Source: Ulva prolifera
Taxonomy: Eukaryota > Chlorophyta > Ulvophyceae > Ulvales > Ulvaceae
DNA length: 64,000 nucleotides
Direction: 5' to 3'
Assembly: GCA_023078555.1 (NCBI GenBank)
Contig: CM041201.1
Location: forward strand, 2,797,713-2,861,712
Positions 45,701 through 54,623 of the stretch are shown piece after piece. Below the pieces are notes generated by a model that was not told the DNA's origin, searched no databases, and saw only the letters and a program-made list of their open reading frames with translations. Position numbers and translations under genes: made by a program. The stretch's first letter is position 1, and every line of letters starts with the position of its first letter.

Positions 45701-46004
45701 AGATCTGCACAGATCTAGACGCACCGTCGAATTCGCTCCTCTGAAAGTCTCCGCCATTGATGAGCATATCCTTCGCTTCCTCGATGCGGGCCTGGTCGTC
45801 GAGGCGGCTGGGGTCGTTGCTGCAGGCGGCTTCCACCGACTGAGTCCACGCAGCCATGGGCGACGCTATCGCGAAGCACGCCTGCTTTCGAGCGCCACAG
45901 GCCAAGTCAATAGCACCGCAGGGATCCTTGCAGTCATTACAGTTGAGTGACTGCGCCAGTGCACGTGGCAGCAGGGCGGAAACGGCCAGCAACAGAGCTA
46001 ACAT
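42714..46004 (-). CDS. Secreted HExxHxxQ-motif protein, copy A
   Basis: Two minus-strand exons, 45725-46004 and 42714-43609, join in phase to 391 residues. Exon 1 gives a signal peptide (MLALLLAVSALLPRALAQ) and a Cys-rich region of about 70 residues with LNCNDCKDPC. Exon 2 begins VHIRWCSLL and holds LLAHEMCHIRQYRKW, a HExxHxxQ motif (about 142-149) as in zinc peptidase-like DUF4157 proteins, then FRCRYMQAG, FHYYSRALERWAGRGWY, FCFTRHAYMYAHFY, YYLAQFVHLTGG and an acidic tail. HExxH suggests a metal site; a third ligand is not identified and proteolytic activity is unproven. The same two-exon gene recurs 3.3 kb further on as copy B. The 2.1-kb intron is enlarged by an inverted-repeat element. 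The protein is likely exported or cell-wall located. Confidence 0.8.
43628..44163. mobile_element. Inverted-repeat element (MITE-like) in the copy A intron
   Basis: TTGCATTGAAACG at 43628-43640 is matched by CGTTTCAATGCAA at 44151-44163. Imperfect similarity continues inward (GAAACG, AACGCGTTT) for about 60 bases on each side. No coding capacity is seen over 536 bases. A target-site duplication is not clear. It ends 17 bases from the exon 2 acceptor. It is absent from the intron of copy B. Confidence 0.65.
44988..45025. repeat. GCCTCCTGTA direct repeats
   Basis: Three near-identical GCCTCCTGTA units lie in the copy A intron. Further small repeats follow: TATTGTGGGCAT twice near 45237-45270 and AGGAGGATATCCT twice near 45553-45580. 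Confidence 0.6.
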
Positions 46005-46060
46005 ATCCTCAGGCTACACAAAACTTCGAGTCCAAGTCGGCACCCTGGCCAATTAATGAC

Positions 46061-46092
46061 TTACAAAGAGTGAACGGGAGAAGACAAACACC
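46061..46092 (-). repeat. LINE family 1, 3' tip, reversed
   Basis: TTACAAAGAGTGAACGGGAG read forward is the reverse complement of the family 1 terminus. It sits about 60 bases upstream of the copy A start codon and so may lie in its promoter. Confidence 0.7.
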
Positions 46093-46790
46093 AATTGATT
46101 ATAATTATAATATTGCAAGTACCGGTACTTGGGTATACGTCAACCTCAAGGCTTGAGTGCTACTAGAAATCGACGTGAATCTGGCAGGCGGAACGTGGCA
46201 GAAGAGTGCAGGCCAGGGGGTCCATGGACACATACTACAGTATCCGGAAGGTTTTGGACGTTTCAATTGCAATTGGCGGGTCTGAAAGGGTGGGGCCACC
46301 GTGTGACATATACGTGCGAGCGAGGCCGGTTGTAGACCATCGGGTCTGCAGCATACATGATCGCTCGTCCAGCCCCTCCAGCAATCCCGAAAGTATGTCG
46401 AAGCTTCCCTCCGAATTCGAAGTCACGGCTTTGAGTTTGGTGGCCTCGCGGCGCGTGCATGCGCGTGCATGCATGTGCGGGGAGCCGAAGCTGTGCACAC
46501 CTGCGGTGCGTGGACCGCCCTATCCCATTATCCGAGCCCATGAATGCAAGCTGCTTCGCCAAGCTTGGGCCTTTCCTAGCAAAGTGTCGAGTCATGACTG
46601 CAGCTGATCAAATTGAACGGACTATCCAGGGCTTGTGCCACCATGTGTATGCATCAACACTGCAACATTTATCGATATTGATAATATTTTCAATGCAATG
46701 GCAATCCGGATCCGGATTGATCCTCGGGGCTCCATGGGCAGCTATAGTGGCAGCTATATCGGCAGTCCCGACCCCCTCTCCGGAGGACCA

Positions 46791-46834
46791 CCCCCCCCCC
46801 CCCCCCCCCCCCCCCCCCCACCCCCCCCCCCCCC
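46791..46834. repeat. C tract of about 43 bases with one A
   Basis: A run of about 28 C, one A and about 15 C. It is comparable to the run at 2731-2772, but no LINE sequence adjoins it. Confidence 0.8.
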
Positions 46835-47195
46835 TTCACTCTCCCCTGAAGGGCATGTTCATAACCAGTCATTGACCTTTGCATGCACGTGGGCTGCGGG
46901 CATGCCCGGCTCGGTGCAGCACGCGGAGTGATTGGTGCACGTGGCCGCGTTGCTCAGAGTTGTTGTGGGGAGGTTGTCGTGTCCCCGTTACGGTTCATTG
47001 TAATCGGTTCATTATAAATGCAGCCCGCCCCCGGATGGGCCATCCAAGGTGTGTAATCACGGGTGTTGGGCCGCCCAGGGCGCGGCTTCGTCGCGGACCC
47101 GCACGTATGCACAGGGGTGGGGGTGTACGTGTTTCTGCGTGTGGGTGTGTTTGTTTGTGGGTGGGTGTGTGTGAGGGCTCTGCGGCGGCGTGTAC

Positions 47196-47312
47196 AGTAA
47201 AGCAAAGTAAATCTGAATTTACTGAGCCGTACCCTATTGGACATTGACAACTCCGAGTCAACGGGACCACATATGCCGAAGGGGTAAACCACCTGGAAAC
47301 CCCCCTCAGCGT
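47196..47312 (-). repeat. LINE family 2, 3' end, reversed
   Basis: About 115 bases are nearly the reverse complement of 61946-62060. The shared block includes ACCCCTTCGGCATATGTGGT and TCAGTAAATTCAGATTTACT. It is read here as a third retroelement 3' end, because it ends in TTTACTTT-type sequence; family identity is my inference. Confidence 0.6.
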
Positions 47313-47542
47313 GTTGCAGTTGGTGTTTGTTCAGAAGTTCTGGGCCGGTGCGGGCGCTTGGGTTCGGAATGTGCCGGATGCAGTCAGTCTGCGCCGTGCT
47401 GGGTCAACGTTGATGTGCATGGAAACTCCGGAGCTGCTCGCTGACTCGATATGGTGCTGCTCCTCTCGCCTTGGTCCTCGTATACGTAACACACATTCAT
47501 GTGCATGGCTGCAGTATACATGTATACTATAGCAGTAGTGGG

Positions 47543-47590
47543 CTTACAAAAGAGTGAACGGGAGAAAACAAACACTGAAACCGAATCTCA
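47543..47590 (-). repeat. LINE family 1, 3' tip, reversed
   Basis: CTTACAAAAGAGTGAACGGG and the following AACAAACACTGAAACCGAAT are the reverse complement of the terminus at 52550-52598. Confidence 0.8.
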
Positions 47591-49339
47591 GTAGTGCATG
47601 TACTCGGGCTCAGTGCATGTAGCTGTAGTGGCCAGCTTCGGAGGCCTGTGCACTGGTGCACTTCATGAAGTTACACACCGGGCCATTGTATGGCAATTGC
47701 TTTAAAGCAAACAAACACATCAAGCCAAACCACTGACCAGCTGCCACACAAGCAACCACTAGTACTGGTCATGGCATCACAGCTCACCTCAGCCAACAAC
47801 CCGGGCTGGCCAAGTACAACTACATCAAACGCTCCGTTAACAGAGCTCTCAACCCAGAAAATCATCCACTTGTGCAGTGGGCCCTTGCCTGAACACATAC
47901 AAATGTACATCTAGCTGCAGCGAGGGCTCGAGCCTCTGATCAATGCATGTGCCAACATTGTCAGGGGTGCGAAGGCCAAGGGTGGGAGCTAGCCATGTCC
48001 GTTCCCCAGGCCGAGGAATTACTTACGCCGTGTAAGACTGCAATGGCCAGCTCGCGTTCTGCGCAGAATACGGTGTTGAGCCTGCTTGTAGACTCCGCAG
48101 CTACTAGCTTAGTAACATATGACTCCCGGCATGTGCGTCCGCACGCCTTCACAGCCCGAGCTCCGCAATATGTTTCCGGAGGGGAGTGGTGCAAATGACG
48201 GCCGAGTGCGGCTGCCCCGATCGTACGCGTATGCGGCCCTGACATGTGCAGGCCAGACACTGGCAGCGCCCGCCGAGCCGCCGGTGCACCCACATTGCCT
48301 GCCGCCAGTGGTAGAGCGGTCTTATCACTGGACTATCACAATTCCGCGCACTGAAATTTTGATAAATCTGCAACCGCAGAGCCGCTGAATTTTCCTGCAC
48401 TGTTTTTCCCAATCCGCACGCATCATGATGCAGCAGCCGCCTGGCCTTGCTGAAGTCCTGCGTTCCAGCTCACGCAGATTGCGTGGAATATGCATATGAC
48501 CGTGCATACGATGGGCAGTGGAGATGTACTCGTAGGCCCAGTGCGACAGCATGTACCGTGGCTAAAAGTGCATCAGGCTTCGGCTGAGGCAGGTATGGGC
48601 ACACAGCTCATATATGCAGGCGTCGGCTGAACCTTTTCACGCAACTCACAGCAGCAGAGTCGTGGCTGCTGCAGCTGCTTGTGAAGCAAGCCTTGGACCC
48701 CGCAGCTGTTCCGCGCTCACCCCACACTGACAGCGCCTTGCACCAAGTAGACACCGCGCGACATGCCCATGGCGGCAAACTCACAGCAAATTTACAGCTG
48801 CAGCTCACACATGTACATGTCACAACAAATCATATGGTGATGCCAGCCGCGGAGAACGCAGGCTGCAGAAGCAAACACATCACACCCCAATGCACGAATC
48901 ATCATCACATGCATGGACACCGGCTGATCGGCCTCTGCACGAGGCTCGCCAAGGCACGCCCTGCTGTCCACATCACATTCACGCTCCACAACCCCCGCCG
49001 AGCGCACACCGCGACACTGCACCAGGCTGCAGCGAAGACTGCGTCAATGGCTACGTAGATGTATATATGCAGCGCAGCGCAGGGCTACTGAAATGCAGGA
49101 TAATCCTTTCAGGCCACCGCCAGACAGCAGCATCAATCAAATCAAGATGATTATCCAGCACGTATATACGGAATTATGCATGCTGCATGCACCAACATTC
49201 AAACCACAGAGGACATACAACAACTTCAAAGTCGCAGACAGAGGCCTGCTGTACGCCTGCCGCACGTGTACAAGGTCTGGGCCAGACCACATGTACACCC
49301 TTGCACGGCAGGCTTCCGCCCACAAGCATCCCCTACACA
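47591..49339. other. Intergenic region downstream of copy B
   Basis: No gene is seen. It contains the 3' untranslated part of copy B. Confidence 0.45.
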
Positions 49340-51265
49340 TCACCCCACAGCAGTCATGTCAGACATATCATCCTCGTCCGTGTCCACAAATACCGGCCCG
49401 GAGCGGTCACCTCTGTCCCCATGCACAACTGCCTCCACCTCCTCTACACTCAGCTCGATCATCTCCACCTCCCCAGGCTCACCGTGCTCCCCATACCCGC
49501 CGGTACCCTCACTGCCAGCCCCTCCCTGCAGCAGAAGCAGCCTGCGTGCCGCGGTCGCGTCACGGGTGCGGGCGCTCGCAAAAGTACCTCCAGCTCCGCC
49601 AGTGAGGTGTTCAAACTGTGCCAGGTAGTACCCTGCGACACTTTTGCATGTGGACAAGGACCTGGGGGAGCTGCCTGGGCCCTTCACGGCATAGTACTGA
49701 ACACCCTTGTAGTCACGGGCTGTCTCGAACGGGCTCGCCGCAATGCAACTGATCGCGTCTCCTCCGCTGTACTGCAGCTCTGATTTCGAAGTGCCCTCAC
49801 CGCTGAAGAAGTGTGCGTAGAGGTACGAAGTGCGGGTGAAGCAGAAGTCGGTGACCTCGCCGGCGGGTGCGGTGTACCATCCGCGGCTCAGCCACGCGCC
49901 GAGAGCCTGGCTATAGTAGTGGAACGCCGGGTAGACGACGTCGGGGCTGTTGTTGTTGATGCGGAAGCAGCGGTGCAGCTTCACGCGGGCTTCGGCGTGC
50001 TCGCAGAGCTCCTGCATCCAGTTCACGGCGTCGCCGCCGGCGTCCATGTAGCGGCAGCGGAAGCCCGTGTCGCCCCAATCGCGGTACTGCCGGACATGGC
50101 ACATCTGGTGGGCGATCGCATGCGCGAGGTCCGCGACGGGCTTGCTGGTGAGATCATGGTTGAGGAGGATCTTGTATCGGCTCACTGTCATGCCGTCCTC
50201 GCCGAACTGCCCGAAGCCCTGCCACCACGGGCACCATCGGATTGTTACGCCTGCATGCATGGCATGGTGCATAGGTGACATTTACAGCGCGCATGACGCC
50301 TCGTCTGGGTCACAGGTTTGTGGCTGTATATCATTGATGCCATCATGGTGATGCCATGACTGGCCAGTCGGCCGGGTAATAGTTCAAGGGGCTACTGTAA
50401 GTCACGGGCGGGCAATCAGGCCCGAGCCAGGCTGTTGTCCGGACCACGGACGACTGCATGCATGTATGCGCAGCTAATTCATATTGTTACAAGGACAAAG
50501 GCAGCAAGGCGGGCAGCACCGCGAAAGAAGCAAACTAATTAATATTGCAACAGGAACAGAGTGCACCTTGAGAGTGCACCTGACAGCTTTGCACCACGGG
50601 GGCCCCTACCGCAGTATGGAGCCGCCTGGCAGCTGTCATTCCACGCTATATATAGCCCAAAAAAACGTACTATATAGTATGTGCTATGTACACAGTGGCT
50701 GTGCACGCAGGCGCAGAATTGTGCCAGTTGCAAGGTACCATCAGCCATGGCCAGCACGCACCTCCTCAGCCACTGGCAGGGCTAGGCCCTACACCGGGCG
50801 TGCATGCAGCGGATGCGCATGCATATGCATGGGCTGCCTTTGGACTGTGATAGGGTCGGGGGTTCCTGAGGGATTGACTACAATGAATCCCTACTAGTAC
50901 TACTATTAGTAAGGAATCCCCGACCCTAAGACACATGCATGGACAAAGCAGTGCATGCAGCTGCGGCAGGGGCGCGTACTCCAGAAGTCGCTCTCAGTAA
51001 AGTCTCCACCATCAATGAGCATCCTCTTCGCGTCTTCGATGCGGGTCACCCATTCGCCGTACCCCCACCAGTCGGCGCAAGTCGAGTCCACATCCGAGGA
51101 CCAGTCAGCAAGCTGTTTTTGTAGATCCGAGCACTCATTGCAGTCGGCGTCGTTCGCGTTACAAGAATACTGACAGCTGTTGCAGTCTAGCGCAGCCGCG
51201 AACGGCGCCCCGTGCAGGGCGAACAACGAGAGCAACAGAGCCAGCATCCACGTTAACGTAACCAT
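49340..51265 (-). CDS. Secreted HQxxHxxQ-motif protein, copy B
   Basis: Two minus-strand exons, 50980-51265 and 49340-50250, join in phase to 398 residues. The layout matches copy A: signal peptide MVTLTWMLALLLSLFALHG, Cys-rich segment LDCNSCQYSCNANDADCNEC, then VTIRWCPWW, AHAIAHQMCHVRQYRDW, FRCRYMDAGG, FHYYSQALGAWLSRGWY, FCFTRTSYLYAHFF, YYLAQFEHLTGG and an acidic tail ending ELSVEEVEAVVHG...VFVD. The exon boundary is at the same place and phase. The motif reads HQMCH where copy A has HEMCH, so a Glu-dependent zinc peptidase mechanism would not work here. It may be a binding or decoy form, or the family may not be catalytic. The frame is intact and the tail is conserved, arguing against a dead gene. 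Confidence 0.8.
50485..50530 (-). repeat. LINE 3' tip, family 3 relative, in the copy B intron
   Basis: GTTACAAGGACAAAGGCAGC and GCGGGCAGCACCGCGAAAG match the reverse complement of 63735-63812 with few changes. Confidence 0.65.
50851..50927. repeat. Hairpin-forming inverted repeat in the copy B intron
   Basis: AGGGTCGGGGGTTCC (50851-50865) pairs with GGAATCCCCGACCCT (50913-50927), with one mismatch. The 47-base loop includes alternating TACTAGTA-type sequence. It lies about 50 bases inside the intron from the donor. Confidence 0.65.
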
Positions 51266-52085
51266 AGTATACGACTTCACTTTCGTACACGGCAACTCCG
51301 GGCCGAGGCAAGATTGATCCCCTGAATTCCACCCTGAAATTTTGCGAACTGTCTGCTCCGGCAGAGGCTCTTAAGATTGCGGCTGCACTACAGTACTCGT
51401 ACTAGCTCGATAGTACAGAAGAGTGAAGGGGCTTGGGCAAACACAGCAAAGAAATATCTTCCAAATGAACAGTCGCATCAGTCTATATACGCGGCGCCGC
51501 TGGAGCCAAAGGTGTCAAGCCTATCTGTCGTAGTCTCGAATATATACGTATACGGTGTCGGCCCATTTTCGTGTCGTCGACGTGTCGGAAATCCTGTGCT
51601 ACCGTACGGTATATCTCGAGATACTCGATGCTGTCGAGGTCGCGAGACTTGATGATGCGGTACCGGTTAACTCGCCAACGTTGATGAGGTCTACATACCT
51701 GCAGCATGCATGGACTATCTCTATCTGGAGATACGTCAACTGTATGGCGGGCCAAGCGGCCCGGCCGACCCCACGAACACATCAAATGCGGACTGCACAC
51801 TGTTCACGATTGGCAATCGTGAACAGAGTCCATGCATGTTGTACCAGTTCCAAGTACTAATAGAATTTGCGCTCTGGTGTCGGTGCTTATCGCTGAGCAC
51901 TCTTCTGTAAAATCGCTGAGCACTGCAGTGGCCAGCTGGGGATCCGCTCGAGTGACTCGATCGAGCTCAGAGGCTTTTGAAATGGGGCCGCATGCGTTGC
52001 AACATATCATATCGATATCAGCCCGTGCAACATCATCGTTACGTAAACAGCATCGACCAGTGATTTTTCTCACTGCAGATAGTAG
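51266..52085. other. Upstream region of copy B
   Basis: No gene is seen. It should carry the promoter of copy B. A weak family 1-like tip (ACAGAAGAGTGAAGGGG) occurs near 51415. Confidence 0.4.
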
Positions 52086-52089
52086 TTTG

Positions 52090-52195
52090 GTACCACGCGC
52101 GTACATTGGTGCATATGCACCAATGTACGCGGTGTACGCGGTGTACGCGGTACCATGCAATATTGCATGTTACCGCGCGCGCATTGTGCACGGTG
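52090..52195. repeat. Palindrome cluster with 9-base tandem repeats
   Basis: A 34-bp perfect palindrome (52098-52131, arms CGCGTACATTGGTGCAT) is followed by GGTGTACGC-type units repeated about three times and then CATGCAATATTGCATG, another perfect palindrome. The cluster lies just before the LINE fragment at 52228. Confidence 0.75.
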
Positions 52196-52227
52196 GGTGT
52201 AGTAAGCGACCGAGTTTGTTCCGTTTG

Positions 52228-52598
52228 CAGTCGAATCGTGTGGCTTCATGGGCAAGGCTGCCGTGCGGTTTGTCGGTCAGTTGGGGGATGTGGCCGCTGC
52301 CAGTGGGCGCATCTCCAAAGGCGCGTTTGTCCAGTGGGCGCTGCGGGTGTTGTCGGTGTCATTGCAGCGTGGCAATGCGGATATGTATCGGAAGTCTGGG
52401 CTTGTCATCTCTCGGGAGCAGGGGTTGCGCGCCCCGGGTATGATGCGGGCCTGGAGGACGCGATCCTGCCGGACTGAGTTGTGCGTGCGGTTGTTGTGTT
52501 CGTGTGTGTGTGTGTGTGTGTGAGTGTAGGTTGATGTTGATGCGGATGAGATTCGGTTTCAGTGTTTGTTTTCTCCCGTTCACTCTTTTGTAACACTA
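52228..52598 (+). mobile_element. LINE family 1, 5'-truncated copy (C-terminus and 3' end)
   Basis: It encodes MGKAAVRFVGQLGDVAAASG, then GAFVQWALRVLSVSLQRGN and MYRKSGLVISREQGL, matching the remnants at 3200-3455 with higher integrity. A TG microsatellite (about 52503-52522) and the terminus CGTTCACTCTTTTGTAACAC follow. Only the last about 370 bases of the element were inserted. Confidence 0.85.
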
Positions 52599-53281
52599 GC
52601 GACCGAGTGCACAGCCTGAGGCAGAATCGACGAATCCGTGAACTCCCTGTATAGCGGTGGTGGTCTCGGTAATTTCGGCAAAAGTTGGAAATGCAGCAAT
52701 TGCTTGTGTTCTGTACAAAAGCACGACCCGGTACTACTACTAGTAGTGTCTTCGGTACTCGTTTACCATCATGCTGCAGACCGTTCACGGATTTGTCGAT
52801 TCTGCCTGTGGTAAGCGGTTCGCAGTGTGAGGGACTTCGCGATCGGAGTGTATACGCGCTCGGAGCGCTAGGCCGAGCCGCGTGGCACTTGCTCGTAGGG
52901 TTCCACTGCAGAAGCTTACTACTTAATTCGCCAAAGGTCTGCTCAGCTTCACGCGAACCTCGGATCTCTGGTACCCTTACAAACTGCATATGCTGAATGC
53001 CCAGCTGAGTGACCGCGGGCATAGTCTCACTCAGCGAAATATCTTGACCGGGCTCCCCCGGGCCGCTCTTTGGTAAACTCTCTCCGGGCCCCGGGTCAGC
53101 TGAACCACTGCGCACGTGCAGTACGAGCTCGAGTTGACCCTGCAACAGCCGAGTCCAATGGAGCTTGTGCACGAGGCACCGTGGCACTATTGAGCTCAGG
53201 AGAAATATATGCTTGGCGCTTAACAGATACAGCAGCTCCCTGCATATGCATATGCGCATGCACCACATGTACAAGAACAGG

Positions 53282-53410
53282 TACATTACAAGAGAGTGAA
53301 CGGGAGAACACAAACACCAACACCGAATCTCATCCGAAGCAACAGCAACACATACACACACGATCACACTACGACCGCACCCACACCTCAGTCCGGCAGG
53401 ATCGCACACA
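53282..53410 (-). repeat. LINE family 1, 3' end, reversed
   Basis: TTACAAGAGAGTGAACGGGA and then CACCGAATCTCATCCG and CAGTCCGGCAGGATCG are the reverse complement of the 3' untranslated end. This copy retains the sequence up to the stop-codon region (the matching part of the plus copy is about 52465-52598). Confidence 0.8.
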
Positions 53411-54623
53411 AGCACAGGTACACAGCACACAAGCCACAGCTCTGACTCAGCAGGCTGCTGGTGTCCTCGTTCTAGAATTCTTGTGCTGCAAGCTGTTCCG
53501 TACGGGCTACCTGCCTCAACGTAGCTGACGTCAACGTCAAATAGGACGCTTATATTCACAACCGCAGCACGCCGCGTCCAACACCTGCACTCCCCACAGC
53601 ACGCGTGCCGGCACAGCACCATCACCGCAAACCACCGTGGCTACCGGTGCCACCGTCAGAGCCGCCACACACGCCGCAGATGGCATCCCATGAGGTGCAC
53701 CGCGGCCGTGAGTGCGAGCTGCGCCGGGAACATTCGTACAACTGCCCAGCAGTGTTGGGGCGTCTGCCTTGATCAAACCGAACAGTTCCGGATATTAAGG
53801 TACAGTTTTTGGACGGCAGCTGCAACTCATGTGCAAGGCGACCCGATACAGCTGGCCTTCAGTGCGCCTGCCACAGGGCTGGCAATTGCGGTCTTTGCAC
53901 TCCCTGGAAGACAGGAAGTGGGCCCCCGTCCGCAGCAGCTTTCAGCTGTGCAGGTCTGCATCTAGATTGGACCGTGATACTAGTTGGCGATCCCCTGTGA
54001 GCTCTCGGTGCGCTGGTAGCGGGTAGGGCCACAGCAGCCTCTTCACAGAACCGTAACAGCACACCATTACATAATGAAACTGAGGCATCGATGCCATCAC
54101 TGCCGCGCTCACCACCTCTGACACGGACACATTCATGTCGAGCCATGCTGGCGTGGAGGGCACACTGCACCTGCTGCGGCCCCCCACGAGCAGCGTCATA
54201 TGCGGCAGACTGTGTCAAGGGCAAACGTCCACAATCCGCTACTTGCTGAGACTCCTCCCCTCTCATCTGCAGGACCCAGCCACTACATCTATGCTTCCAT
54301 ACAGCTGCACCCACCGGCCAAGATTGCATCGCCGCCATGCATGCAGGGAGGACCCCCATGCCGTCATCACGCAACGGCCTTGCCCCCGCCCTTCGCCCCC
54401 ACAACAGCGCCGCACCGGCGTCTGCATGATCAGCATGCATCTCCACTCTGCTGTTCTAGCCGTCGGACCCGCGAGCCATCCGCAGTCATCACCATTTTGT
54501 TCCCCCGCACCTCAACAAGTGCCCCTGTACCGGCCATGTCCCTCTCTGCCACACCGGCAGCACACACGTGTACACACAGATGAATGTTGAGCCCTCTGTC
54601 GCCAGCCCTGGCCCCAGCCACAG
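53411..54623. other. 3' flank of the AP-2 alpha gene
   Basis: No gene is seen. It includes the 3' untranslated region of the adaptin gene. Confidence 0.5.
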
